From CADEEN01 sp035716845 (GTDB lineage: Bacteria; Pseudomonadota; Gammaproteobacteria; Burkholderiales; Burkholderiaceae_C), in NCBI GenBank assembly GCA_035716845.1, contig DASTJE010000034.1, positions 1 to 35,078 of the forward strand: a stretch of DNA of 35,078 nt, read 5' to 3'. Within the stretch, counting starts at the first letter, position 1; each line of letters starts with the position of its first letter. This document shows, piece by piece, positions 16,068-24,411 of this stretch. A program made the translations under genes and the position numbers. Below the pieces are notes generated by a model. It searched no databases and was not told the DNA's origin. It saw only the letters and a program-made list of their open reading frames with translations.

Positions 16068-16190
16068 GGGCTGCCCAGGCGAACGGCGGACGCGGCGCCA
16101 GCCGGCACCGTCTGCGCTTCCCGGTGGTAGGCCACCTCGGGCCGCGACGCGAACGCATCGCGCAGCCCTATCGCCAGTCGCGCAGCAGGG
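16068..16190 (-). ncRNA. ZTP (pfl motif) riboswitch upstream of glyA
   Basis: The minus-strand leader matches the ZTP/ZMP riboswitch in order. First comes CTGCGCGACTGGCGA at the 5' end. A variable arm follows, then GGTGGCC-TA-CCACCGGGAAGCG (written in parts), in which GCGCAG after the conserved CCACCGGGAAG pairs back to CTGCGC (P1). After a linker comes the 3' pseudoknot hairpin GCCGTTCGCCTGGGC. These are the three conserved elements of the class (RF01750), which senses the purine intermediate ZTP that accumulates when 10-formyl-THF is short. glyA is a known target type. A TAAACT -10-like box lies just upstream near 16193-16198, without a good -35. Confidence 0.92.
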
Positions 16191-16241
16191 TGAGTTTACC
16201 GGGCGTATCGGCCGCGCCGCGCGCAGCCGCGCCGGCCGGGC

Positions 16242-17108
16242 TCAGCGAGCCCAGGCCAGCTGATCGTGGCGAGCGGTGTCCGTGGGCTTGGGCGACGCCC
16301 CGGGCGACGAGTCGGCGCGCACCGGCGCAGCGGGAGCCGCGATGGGCGCCGTCACCGGCACGGTGCGGCCGGCGAGGACGGACTGCAAGTGCGCTTGTTC
16401 CCCGAGCACCTTGGCCGCGTAGCCACCGTCGTCTTCCAGATTGGCAGCCCCCACGTAGAAGCGCAATCCGGCCTCCAGATTGCCGGCACGGCCGATGCAC
16501 TCCTTGAGCACCTGCACGCCCACTCGCAGGTTCGACAGCGGGTCGAACGCGGCATGCAGGCCGCCGAACACCTCGTACTTGTCGTCATGCACGCGTGTCA
16601 TCACTTGCATCAACCCCTGCGCTCCGACCGGGCTCTGCGCAAACGGGTTGAAGCCCGACTCGACGGCAATCACGGCCAGGATCAGCGTGGGATCGAGCCG
16701 CGCCCGCTGGCCCAGCTGCCACGACTCCTGCACCAGGCGGCTCACCGGCTCCAGTGCCACGCGATAGCGGCGCGACAGCCACTGGGCCACGGCCGCCTGC
16801 TGGCGGTTCAGCTCCTTGGGGTCGGCCGCGGTCGCACGCGCCACGGCACCGGGCTCGGCCAGCGCCGCCAGCAGGTTGCCATTGCGCTCCTCACGGGCCT
16901 CGTGGCGCTGCTGCAGCCAGCCGAGCGCGCTGGCCTCGATCTGGTGCCGCAGGTCGGCGTGGCCGGCAACGAACACGAGCACGCACACGACCGCCAGCCC
17001 CAGCAGCGCGAGGCCGTTGTGACTGACTTCGAGCAGACCATTGCCGACGTCGCGCAGAAAGACTCCGCAGGACGTTCGTATTTCCTTCAACCAATCGGTC
17101 GCTGTCAC
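16242..17108 (-). CDS. Membrane-anchored lytic murein transglycosylase, SLT family
   Basis: The 288-residue product has a cytoplasmic N-terminus, a single transmembrane helix at about 31-48 and a periplasmic SLT domain (about 125-235). The domain carries the catalytic Glu150 in VIAVESGFNPFAQSPVGAQG, with GLMQVMTRVHDD and the FDPLSNLRVGVQVLKECIGR block, and ends in the family's RFYVGAANLEDDGGYAAKVL. The C-terminal tail is Ala/Pro-rich and probably disordered. It cleaves peptidoglycan with formation of 1,6-anhydroMurNAc. The start is a GTG at 17108 preceded by AAAGGA six bases upstream. The specific Mlt/Slt class cannot be named. Confidence 0.92.
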   Translation of the reverse strand: MTATDWLKEIRTSCGVFLRDVGNGLLEVSHNGLALLGLAVVCVLVFVAGHADLRHQIEASALGWLQQRHEAREERNGNLLAALAEPGAVARATAADPKELNRQQAAVAQWLSRRYRVALEPVSRLVQESWQLGQRARLDPTLILAVIAVESGFNPFAQSPVGAQGLMQVMTRVHDDKYEVFGGLHAAFDPLSNLRVGVQVLKECIGRAGNLEAGLRFYVGAANLEDDGGYAAKVLGEQAHLQSVLAGRTVPVTAPIAAPAAPVRADSSPGASPKPTDTARHDQLAWAR

Positions 17109-17235
17109 GGGATTCCTTTCACGCCGCCAGCCCGATCGCCTCACAGCGAAGGGGGTCGACGGTCATAATCGGCCGCGCCTTGCGCGGCGGGCAGCGTGCG
17201 TCGGTCGCGAAGGAGCAACTGACGCGGGTTTACCC

Positions 17236-17307
17236 TGACTTTTCAGTCAAGCGGGCGGATTCTAGGCAGGCCCGAAATAACCGGTCAACAATTTTGAAAT
17301 ACAAAAT
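17236..17307. promoter_or_regulatory. AT-rich divergent control region between the transglycosylase and ubiD
   Basis: Two inverted repeats stand out in the 213-base gap: TGACT-TTTC-AGTCA (17236-17249) and ATTTTG-AAATA-CAAAAT (17291-17307), the second 15 bases before the ubiD ATG. A third, CCGCGC-CTT-GCGCGG, lies at 17173-17187. The last 40 bases before ubiD are strikingly A/T-rich for this genome. These may be operators or promoter parts. No convincing -35/-10 pair was found. Confidence 0.4.
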
Positions 17308-17321
17308 CATTTGTTTTGGTT

Positions 17322-18878
17322 ATGAAGTACGCCGACCTTCGTGACTTCGTCGCCCGGCTCGAATCCACAGGGGAGCTGAGGCGCCTGTCCCAGCCTTTGT
17401 CGGCGCGGCTCGAAATGACAGCGCTCGCTGACCAGACGCTGCGGGCCGGCGGGCCGGCGATACTGGTTACAAATCCAGTGGGTTACAAAATACCGGCGCT
17501 GCTGAACCTGTTCGGCACCCCCAAACGAGTGGCCTTGGGCATGGGCGCCGAGGGGCTGGAACAACTGCGAGACATCGGCCGCGTGCTGGCAAGCCTGAAG
17601 GAGCCGGAGCCTCCCAAGGGCCTGAAGGACAGTGCCCGTCTGCTGGCCCTGGTGAAGGCGGTCTGGGACATGAAGCCTCACCGCGTGCGTTCGGCCCCTT
17701 GCCAGGACGTGGCGCTCGAGGGCGACGATGTCGACCTGGGCCAGTTGCCGGTGCAGACCTGCTGGCCCGGCGATGCGGGGCCCCTGATCACGTGGGGCCT
17801 GACGATCACGCGCGGACCCCAGTCGGTGCCGGCCCCGCGGCAGCGCCAGAACCTGGGCATCTACCGCCAGCAGGTGATCGGCCGCCGCGAGGTGATCATG
17901 CGCTGGCTCGCCCACCGTGGCGGAGCCCTGGACTTTCGCGACTTCTCGCGTGCCAACCCGGGCCAGCCGTTCCCCATCGCCGTGGCGCTCGGCGCCGACC
18001 CGGCCACGATCCTGGGCGCGGTGACGCCGGTGCCCGACACGCTGTCGGAGTTCCAGTTCGCCGGGCTGCTGCGCGGCAGCCGCACGGAGGTCGTCGACAC
18101 GGGCGTGGGCGAAGGCAACACGCGCCTGCAGGCCCCGGCCAGCGCGGAGATCGTGCTCGAGGGCCACATACCGACCGCCCCGGCAGGCTTTGCCGGCCAC
18201 AGCGAGCACGGCGTGCCGCTCAAGGAAGTCGCGGGCTACCTGCATGGCCTCGAGGGCCCGTTCGGCGACCACACCGGCTATTACAACGAGCAGGACTGGT
18301 TCCCCGTCTTTCGCATCGACCGACTGACGCACCGGCGTGATCCGATCTACCACTCCACCTACACGGGCAAGCCGCCCGACGAGCCGGCCGTGCTTGGCGT
18401 GGCGCTCAACGAGGTGTTCGTGCCGATCCTGCAGAAGCAGTTTCCGGAGATTGCCGACTTCTACCTGCCGCCCGAGGGATGCAGCTACCGCATGGCGGTG
18501 ATCAGCATCCGCAAGGCCTACCCCGGCCACGCCAAGCGCGTGATGTTCGGCCTGTGGAGCTTCCTGCGGCAGTTCATGTACACGAAGTTCATCGTCGTGA
18601 CCGACGATGACATCGACATCCGCGACTGGAAGGAGGTGGTCTGGGCCATCACGACGCGGATGGATCCGGTGCGCGACACCACGCTGGTGGACGGCACCCC
18701 GATCGATTACCTCGATTTCGCCTCACCGGTCAGCGGACTGGGCGGCAAGATGGGCCTCGACGCGACGCACAAGTGGCCCGGCGAGACGACGCGCGAATGG
18801 GGACGCCCGATCACGATGCCGGCGCAAGTCCGCGCGGCCGTCCAGCAGGCCTTCGACGAATTGATGGCGGCACGCTGA
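17322..18878 (+). CDS. ubiD: UbiD-family 4-hydroxy-3-polyprenylbenzoate decarboxylase
   Basis: UbiD uses prenylated FMN (made by UbiX) to decarboxylate the polyprenyl-hydroxybenzoate intermediate of ubiquinone synthesis. The 518-residue product starts MKYADLRDFVARLESTGELR and carries the family blocks SVPAPRQRQNLGIYRQQVIG, VALGADPATILGAVTPVPD, EGPFGDHTGYYNEQDWFPVF with the catalytic Glu region, and KFIVVTDDDIDIRDWKEVVW. The length fits bacterial UbiD. The ATG at 17322 is preceded by an A/T-rich leader without a Shine-Dalgarno sequence, so initiation may be weak or special. The gene stands alone. Confidence 0.96.
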   Translation: MKYADLRDFVARLESTGELRRLSQPLSARLEMTALADQTLRAGGPAILVTNPVGYKIPALLNLFGTPKRVALGMGAEGLEQLRDIGRVLASLKEPEPPKGLKDSARLLALVKAVWDMKPHRVRSAPCQDVALEGDDVDLGQLPVQTCWPGDAGPLITWGLTITRGPQSVPAPRQRQNLGIYRQQVIGRREVIMRWLAHRGGALDFRDFSRANPGQPFPIAVALGADPATILGAVTPVPDTLSEFQFAGLLRGSRTEVVDTGVGEGNTRLQAPASAEIVLEGHIPTAPAGFAGHSEHGVPLKEVAGYLHGLEGPFGDHTGYYNEQDWFPVFRIDRLTHRRDPIYHSTYTGKPPDEPAVLGVALNEVFVPILQKQFPEIADFYLPPEGCSYRMAVISIRKAYPGHAKRVMFGLWSFLRQFMYTKFIVVTDDDIDIRDWKEVVWAITTRMDPVRDTTLVDGTPIDYLDFASPVSGLGGKMGLDATHKWPGETTREWGRPITMPAQVRAAVQQAFDELMAAR

Positions 18879-18986
18879 GCCGCTGCGCTGGCGCGGGAAA
18901 GTCAAGACGACGTGCGCAATGACTCGACGTGCAGCGATTGCCTCGATTGCATTGCCGCGCATCGCAGGCGGTCTTATCCTGCACGT

Positions 18987-19125
18987 GCCTGCTGATGCAG
19001 GTATTCAAGGCGGCGCAGTCGCTGCGCCCGAGGGGCCCGGGACTTCATATCTCTCGATCCCCGAAATGGTGGCGTGAGCCACCCGCCCCTCCCCATCGTC
19101 AAGATGCGGAGGGGTTCGTCATTCT
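18987..19125 (+). ncRNA. Candidate small RNA downstream of ubiD
   Basis: Between the convergent ubiD and ydcF-like genes lies a promoter-like pair TTGCCG-N17-TATCCT (18952-18980). Four consecutive perfect or near-perfect stem-loops follow: CCTGC-TGAT-GCAGG (18988-19001), GGCGCAG-TCG-CTGCGCC (19012-19028), GGTGGC-GTGA-GCCACC (19068-19083) and the terminator-like stem at 19086-19114 followed by TTCGTCATT. This could be a transcript of about 135-140 bases. It could equally be a structured 3' UTR of ubiD. No known RNA family was recognised. Confidence 0.4.
19086..19114 (+). terminator. Terminator-like hairpin between convergent genes
   Basis: CCCCTCC (19086-19092) pairs with GGAGGGG (19108-19114), with an inner CATC/GATG extension and a short loop. 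On the plus strand TTCGTCATT follows. The U-tract is poor, but placement between ubiD and the oppositely oriented ydcF-like gene fits a shared terminator. Confidence 0.55.
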
Positions 19126-19132
19126 GGGCTGC

Positions 19133-19954
19133 TCAGGCGCCGAGCCACCAGCCGATCTTCTCGCGCCACACCGCGCGCACCAGCTGGAAGCCCTCGGCCG
19201 AGGGCAACCAGCGCAGCGCCGGCCGCTCCACTCGGGGCGCCAGGCCCAGCGGTGCGGCCTCCACCTCGCAATCGATCCCCAGATGGGCCACCGCCTCGCG
19301 GAACGCACGCATCGCGCGCGGCATGTGCCAACCGTGGGTCACCACCACCAGACGCCGCACACCAGCTTCCTTGAGCATCCGCACGGTGAACAGCGCATTC
19401 TCGCGGGTGTCCCGCGACCGCGCCTCGACCCATCGCATCGATCGACCGAACTCGTTGAGCGCAATGTCCGCAGCGACCTCGGCTTCCGCGCGCCCCTGCG
19501 CGCCCGCGTGGCCGGGACCGCCACTGAAGGCCAGCGGCGCGCCCAGTTCGCGCGACAGCCAGACCCCATAGCGCAGGCGCTCCAGCGAGGTGGCGGACAG
19601 GCTGGGCCGGCCGTATTCCGGCGCCAGGGACTCGCGCCCGCCCCCCAGCACCACGACCACCACGCTGGCCGGGGCTGACGCTGCCGCGCGGCGCAGCTCG
19701 GTCTGACGCTCCTTGGTCAGCGCCGCGGGGGCGGGTGTCATCACGCCCGCGAGCCACTCGCCGACGGCCGCGCTGCACGACAGCCACAAACCGGCGACCG
19801 CCACCAGCATCACCACCCAACCCGCAGCGCGCCGCGACGCGAGCAGGCGCGCCCCGATCAGCACCAGAAGCAGCCCCGGCACCGGCGGCAACACTGCGGC
19901 GCTCAGGACGACCTTCCAGGATTCGATACCCAGGCTGAGAAAGATGTCGTTCAA
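19133..19954 (-). CDS. YdcF/DUF218-family membrane protein
   Basis: The 273-residue product begins with two hydrophobic helices (about 15-37 and 45-62: VVLSAAVLPPVPGLLLVLIG, then GWVVMLVAVAGLWLSCSAAV). A DUF218 domain follows, with VVVVVLGGGRESLAPEYGRP, SATSLERLRYGVWLS, FSGGPGHA and the VVVTHGWHMPRAMRAFREA block. ElyC/SanA/YdcF relatives are linked to envelope integrity and carrier-lipid metabolism, but a reaction cannot be named. The start chosen is a TTG at 19954 (reading NDIFLSLGIESWK) because no in-frame ATG or GTG lies nearby upstream. The start is uncertain. It is divergent from the DUF748 gene. Confidence 0.8.
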   Translation of the reverse strand: MNDIFLSLGIESWKVVLSAAVLPPVPGLLLVLIGARLLASRRAAGWVVMLVAVAGLWLSCSAAVGEWLAGVMTPAPAALTKERQTELRRAAASAPASVVVVVLGGGRESLAPEYGRPSLSATSLERLRYGVWLSRELGAPLAFSGGPGHAGAQGRAEAEVAADIALNEFGRSMRWVEARSRDTRENALFTVRMLKEAGVRRLVVVTHGWHMPRAMRAFREAVAHLGIDCEVEAAPLGLAPRVERPALRWLPSAEGFQLVRAVWREKIGWWLGA

Positions 19955-20049
19955 GGTGGCCGTGCCGGTCGCGTCAGGCGTGCCGCATTGTGCCGCGGTC
20001 GTGCGCGACCTCAATTGCCGATCCTTCGGGGCTGAGGCAGCATCGCCCC

Positions 20050-23000
20050 ATGACGAATGCAAGTGCACTACCCGACAAGCGGCGTTCACCTCTCGTGCGC
20101 CGGATCGTGATCGCATTGGCGTCGCTGATGGCACTGGTGCTGCTCGCGTGGGTCGCCGTGCCGCCCGTGCTGAAGAGCCAGATCGAGCAGCGCGGCTCGT
20201 CCCTGCTGGGACGCGAAGTCCGGGTGGGTCGCGTGGCCTTCGCCCCATGGTCGCTGACGCTCACGATCGAGCAGTTGCGCATTGCCGGCGCTGCGGCAAG
20301 CGCCTCGGCGCCACCGATGCTCGAGGTGGCACGCGTGTACGCCAGCGCCGACATGAGCTCGCTGGTGAAACTGGCCCCCGTGCTCGATGCGGTCGAGATC
20401 GACGCCCCGGTGCTGCGCATCGCGCGCACCGAGGCCGGCCGCTACGACCTGGACGACGTGGTCGCGCGGCTGAGCGCGACCCCGCCGAACGCGGCGACCG
20501 AAGAACCGGCGCGCTTCGCCCTCTACAACCTGAGCCTGCGCGACGGTCGCATCGAGTTCGACGACCGGCCGGTGCAGCGGGTGCACCGGCTGAGTCACCT
20601 GACGATCACCCTGCCCTTCCTGTCCAACCTGCCGACCGACGTGAAGGTCAACGTGCAGCCGCGCGTGGCTTTCGAGGTCGACGGCGCAAAGTTCGACACC
20701 GGCGGCCAGTCGCGGCCCTTCGACTCCGATCACGCGGCCGCGCTCGAGATGCAGGTCAGCCAGCTCGACCTCGCCCCCTGGCTGCCCTACCTGCCCGCCG
20801 GCCTGCCGGTGCGGCCCACGCGCGGCGTGCTGGCAGGACAGTGGCACGTGCAGTTCTCGTTGGCCCCCGACGGCACGCCGCGCGTCGCGCTGAAGGGCCG
20901 CACGAGCCTGAGCGATGCCGCGCTGGCGGCGAGCGGCGCAGCGGGCGTCACGAGCGCGCCGCTGGCCGCGTGGCAGCGCCTGGAGGTGACGCTGGACGAC
21001 GTGCGCCCGCTCGAACGAACGGTCGCGCTCGGGGCCGTCACGCTCGCCGGCGCGCGCGTCGACCTGCGCCGCGGCGCAGACGGCCGCCTGGCCCTGCCCA
21101 TGGCCGCGCCGGCTCAGGCCACGCCGGCTCAGGCCACGCCGGCATCGACGCCGTCGTCCACTCCCGCGGCAAGGCCTTGGGACATCCGCATCGGGCGCAT
21201 CGACGTCGTGAAGGCGCAAGTGGCGTGGTCGGACGCCTCGACGCGGCCTGCGGCGGTGCTCCGGCTGCACGACCTGGACGTGCAGGCCGGTCCGCTGCGC
21301 TGGCCGCTCGAGCAGGGCGTGCCGTGGCGCGTCTCGTCCCAGTTGAAGGCCGACGACGCCAGGATCGCCGCGGCCCAGATCGAGGCCGAAGGCCAGGCCA
21401 GCGAGCGCGATGCCCAGGCGACGGTGGCCATCGATCGGCTCACCCTGTCGATGCTGCGCCCCTATCTCGACCGGGCCCTGCGCGTTCACGTCGATGGCGT
21501 GGCCAGTGCCCGTGCCGCGCTGTCGTGGTCGCGTGCCGAGCCGACGCTGGCGTTGTCCGCCGCCGAGCTGAAACTGCGCGACGTGGCCGTGCGCGAGCCC
21601 GGAGCGCGGGGCGAGCCGCTGGCACGGCTTGGTGCCCTGGCCATGGCCGACGCCGCCGCGGACCTTCATGGGCAGCGCGTGCAGCTGGGCCGCGTGAAGA
21701 TCGATCGACCCATGGCGTCGCTCAAGCGCACGCGCGACGGCACGCTCGACATCGCCACGTGGGTCAGGGGCGCCGATGGCGCGGCCGCAGCGACGGCGGC
21801 AGCACCCCCGCAGGCGCGCAATGCCCCGCCGTGGCAGATCGCCCTCGACGATCTGCAACTCGAGCGCGGCGAGCTGCGCTGGCGCGACGAGTTGCCGGCT
21901 GCGGCAGGCCGCGAGATCGCGCCCGACGCCGAGGGAGCGCCGACCGTGCAGGTGCTCGCGCGCGACGTGAACGTGCGCATTCAGCGCCTGGCCTGGCCGA
22001 ACGGCCCGGCAGCCCGCACGCAAGGGCGCCTGACACTCGTGCCCGGCGCGGCGCGCGACGGTGCGGGCGCGGCGGCGGGCCGCCTGGCGTGGACCGCCAG
22101 CGTGGCGCCCGAGCCGTTCACCCTGCGCGGCACCGTCACGGCCGAACGCCTGCCCGTGCACGCCTTCGCGCCGTATGTCGATCGCGACCTGCCGATCGCG
22201 CTGCTGCGCGGTGACGCCTCCTACCGCGGCGACGTCGCCCTGGCCCTGAAGCCCGGGGGGGCGGAGGTCGCCGTGCGTGGCGACGCGCGCGTGGACGATC
22301 TGCGTGTCCACGAGCGGCAGGCATCGCAACGCAGCGACGAACTGCTGACCTGGCACTCGCTCGTGCTCGACGGGTTGCGCTACGAGCAGGCGCCCGGCAC
22401 GCGTGCGCGCGTCGCGCTGGGCATGGCGACCCTGTCGGACTTCTATTCGCGCCTGGTCGTCACCGAAGACGGCCACTTCAACCTGCGCGATGTCGCCGCA
22501 ACGCCGAGCGAAGGGCCGGCCACGGCCGCGCCAGCGGTGCTGCCGGCGTCGGCACCGGCAGCACCGCCCGCCGCGCAGCCCGATACGCTCGCCGCGCTGC
22601 CGCTGGACCTGCAGGTCGGTGGCGTACGCCTCGTCGAGGGACGGATCGACTTCACCGACCGCTTCATCAAGCCGAACTACAGCGCGGCGCTCACCGCGCT
22701 GAACGGCCGCCTGGGTGCGTTCAACTCGTCCTCGCGCGACATGGCCACGCTCGAACTGCGCGGGCGCGCGGCGGGCACGGCGCTGCTGGAGATCGTGGGT
22801 TCGCTCAACCCGAGCGTCAAGCCGCTGGCGCTGGACCTCCGCGCCAAGGCGACGGACCTCGAACTGGCGCCGCTGTCGCCCTATGCCGGCCGTTATGCCG
22901 GCTACGCGATCGAGCGCGGCAAGCTGAGCATGGACGTGGCCTACCGGATCGCCCCCGACGGCAAGCTCGACGCGAAGAACCAGATCGTGCTCAACCAGCT

Positions 23001-23796
23001 CACCTTCGGCGAAAAGGTCGAGTCGCCTGACGCGACCAAGCTGCCGGTGCTGCTGGCGGTGTCGTTGCTGAAGGACCGGCACGGCGTGATCGACATCAAC
23101 CTGCCCATCAGCGGCTCGATCAACGACCCGCAGTTCAGCGTCTTCGGCATCGTGCTCAAGGTGATCGGCAACCTGCTCGTGAAGGCCCTGACCGCGCCGT
23201 TCTCGCTGCTGGCCGGCGGCGACGCGGCCGACCTGTCCTTCGTCGGTTTCGCGCCGGGCACCACGCGCTTCACCGACAACGGCCGCGGCGTGATCGACAA
23301 GGTGGCCCAGGCCCTGCTGGACCGCCCGGCGCTGCAGATGACGGTCACCGGCGCGGCCGATCCGGCAAGCGAGCGCGATGCCATCCAGTCCGAAGCGCTC
23401 GAAGCGCGATTGCGCGCCGAACAGCGGCGCGACGCCCTGCGCGCCGGCGCCACGCCCGATGCGCCGCTGCCCGCGCTCGGCGGAGCGGCACGCGATGCGC
23501 TGGTCAGGCGCGTCTATGCGGACACGCGCCTGCCCAACAAGCCGCGCAACGTCATCGGGCTGGCCAAGGACATTCCGGTGCCCGAGATGGAGGCGCTGCT
23601 CAGGCAGGCCACCGTGGTCAGCACCGACAGCGCGCGCGAACTGGCGCTGCAGCGCGGCCTGGCGGTACGCGATGCGTTGATCGCCAAGGGGCTGCCGAGC
23701 GAACGCCTGTTCGTCGCGGCACCCAGGCTGCGCGCCTCCGGCGAAGAGGATGCCGCCTGGTCCCCCCGCGTGCAGCTGGTGCTGGGCACGCGCTGA
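20050..23796 (+). CDS. Large DUF748/AsmA-like envelope protein
   Basis: A 1248-residue protein with an N-terminal signal anchor (RIVIALASLMALVLLAWVAV, about 18-38) followed by AsmA-like repeated beta segments (LLGREVRVGRVAFAPWSLTL onwards). The DUF748 hallmark is KNQIVLNQLTFGEKVESPDA, VLLAVSLLKDRHGVIDINLP and ISGSINDPQFSVFGIVLKVI. The C-terminal 200 residues look OmpA-C-like (GTTRFTDNGRGVIDKVAQAL) and end at VQLVLGTR. Long AsmA-like proteins are thought to bridge the periplasm and move lipids, so that role is a family-based inference. Pro/Ala-rich linkers lie near 355-378 and 825-855. The ATG at 20050 precedes the signal anchor by 17 codons. Confidence 0.9.
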   Translation: MTNASALPDKRRSPLVRRIVIALASLMALVLLAWVAVPPVLKSQIEQRGSSLLGREVRVGRVAFAPWSLTLTIEQLRIAGAAASASAPPMLEVARVYASADMSSLVKLAPVLDAVEIDAPVLRIARTEAGRYDLDDVVARLSATPPNAATEEPARFALYNLSLRDGRIEFDDRPVQRVHRLSHLTITLPFLSNLPTDVKVNVQPRVAFEVDGAKFDTGGQSRPFDSDHAAALEMQVSQLDLAPWLPYLPAGLPVRPTRGVLAGQWHVQFSLAPDGTPRVALKGRTSLSDAALAASGAAGVTSAPLAAWQRLEVTLDDVRPLERTVALGAVTLAGARVDLRRGADGRLALPMAAPAQATPAQATPASTPSSTPAARPWDIRIGRIDVVKAQVAWSDASTRPAAVLRLHDLDVQAGPLRWPLEQGVPWRVSSQLKADDARIAAAQIEAEGQASERDAQATVAIDRLTLSMLRPYLDRALRVHVDGVASARAALSWSRAEPTLALSAAELKLRDVAVREPGARGEPLARLGALAMADAAADLHGQRVQLGRVKIDRPMASLKRTRDGTLDIATWVRGADGAAAATAAAPPQARNAPPWQIALDDLQLERGELRWRDELPAAAGREIAPDAEGAPTVQVLARDVNVRIQRLAWPNGPAARTQGRLTLVPGAARDGAGAAAGRLAWTASVAPEPFTLRGTVTAERLPVHAFAPYVDRDLPIALLRGDASYRGDVALALKPGGAEVAVRGDARVDDLRVHERQASQRSDELLTWHSLVLDGLRYEQAPGTRARVALGMATLSDFYSRLVVTEDGHFNLRDVAATPSEGPATAAPAVLPASAPAAPPAAQPDTLAALPLDLQVGGVRLVEGRIDFTDRFIKPNYSAALTALNGRLGAFNSSSRDMATLELRGRAAGTALLEIVGSLNPSVKPLALDLRAKATDLELAPLSPYAGRYAGYAIERGKLSMDVAYRIAPDGKLDAKNQIVLNQLTFGEKVESPDATKLPVLLAVSLLKDRHGVIDINLPISGSINDPQFSVFGIVLKVIGNLLVKALTAPFSLLAGGDAADLSFVGFAPGTTRFTDNGRGVIDKVAQALLDRPALQMTVTGAADPASERDAIQSEALEARLRAEQRRDALRAGATPDAPLPALGGAARDALVRRVYADTRLPNKPRNVIGLAKDIPVPEMEALLRQATVVSTDSARELALQRGLAVRDALIAKGLPSERLFVAAPRLRASGEEDAAWSPRVQLVLGTR
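21108..21143 (+). repeat. 15-bp tandem repeat in the DUF748 gene
   Basis: GCCGGCTCAGGCCAC occurs twice in tandem (21108-21122 and 21123-21137), with a third partial GCCGGC. It encodes AQATPAQATPAS in a Pro/Ala linker. The unit is in frame (5 codons), so length changes would not disturb the reading frame. Confidence 0.85.
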
Positions 23797-23805
23797 GCGC
23801 GGCGC

Positions 23806-24105
23806 TCAGCCCCCGCCGCGCTGGACGTACAGGTCGAAGCGACGCATGAAGGCGTGCCATTCGAGTGCGTCGGTGTCGCGCGCGGCGAACCGGACCGCCA
23901 GCCGGGGCAGCGTGACGAGGGCGATGCGCCTGGGCGCAAGCGGCTGCCAGTCGATGCTGACGGTGCCCTTGCCGAGCGCGACCTCGACACCGCCTTCGCG
24001 CCAGTGCAGCGTCCGCTGCCCGCACGCGCCCGGCAGCCAGGCCCGCAGGTCCTCGGCCGTGCACCCCATCTCGCGCTCGAACGCGAACGGATAGTGCGCC
24101 TGCAA
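23806..24105 (-). CDS. Unrecognised 99-residue protein at the end of the aldehyde oxidoreductase operon
   Basis: I do not recognise a family. The product contains YPFAFEREMGCTAEDLRAWL followed by PGACGQRTLHW, then alternating beta-like stretches (GGVEVALGKGTVSIDWQPLA and RRIALVTLPRLAVRFAARDT) and ends FMRRFDLYVQRGGG. No signal peptide or membrane helix is seen, so it should be cytoplasmic. The only usable start in the frame is a TTG at 24105, 11 bases after the MoaD-like gene, and no good Shine-Dalgarno is visible. The tight spacing to the MoaD-like gene suggests a role in cofactor insertion or maturation of the tungsten enzyme, which is an inference. Confidence 0.7.
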   Translation of the reverse strand: MQAHYPFAFEREMGCTAEDLRAWLPGACGQRTLHWREGGVEVALGKGTVSIDWQPLAPRRIALVTLPRLAVRFAARDTDALEWHAFMRRFDLYVQRGGG

Positions 24106-24116
24106 GGGGCGGGCCC

Positions 24117-24371
24117 CTAGCCGCCGGCAATCGGCGGCCAGATGGCCAGCACGTCGCCGTCCCGGGGCACGTGGCTCAATCGCGCGTCCGGCGCGACGTA
24201 GACGCCGTTGACCAGCACCAGGTGCACGAGCTTGGGCGGCAGGCCGAACGGCTCGATGATGCGCGCCACCGGCGTGCCCTCGGGCAAGTCCAGGGTCATC
24301 TGGTTGCCGTGCCGCGCCTCGGCGGGCAGGTACTGGGTCAGGCTGGCGTACAGCTTGAACGTGATGCGCAT
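24117..24371 (-). CDS. MoaD/ThiS-like sulfur-carrier protein
   Basis: A beta-grasp sulfur carrier of 84 residues starting MRITFKLYASLTQYLPAEAR and ending in the diagnostic C-terminal Gly-Gly (IWPPIAGG), which is thiocarboxylated to donate sulfur to the pterin dithiolene. VLVNGVYVAPDARLSHVPRD is typical of the fold. AOR operons often carry their own MoaD homologue for the tungstopterin cofactor. The ATG at 24371 is chosen because it starts exactly at the fold. A TTG at 24410 would add 13 poorly conserved residues. It lies 40 bases after the FAD subunit gene. Confidence 0.9.
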   Translation of the reverse strand: MRITFKLYASLTQYLPAEARHGNQMTLDLPEGTPVARIIEPFGLPPKLVHLVLVNGVYVAPDARLSHVPRDGDVLAIWPPIAGG

Positions 24372-24411
24372 GGGCCGCGATGATGCCGCGCCGGTGCGGC
24401 GCGCGTGCAAG

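Noticed and set aside
17307..18530. Long minus-strand open frame opposite ubiD
   Set aside because: The sense strand encodes a complete UbiD. The antisense translation has no recognisable domain and typical shadow composition.
20086..23082. A 998-codon open frame antisense to the DUF748 gene
   Set aside because: It is the high-GC shadow of the plus-strand gene, whose product has clear family motifs. The antisense product is low-complexity Arg/His/Gly-rich with no domain.
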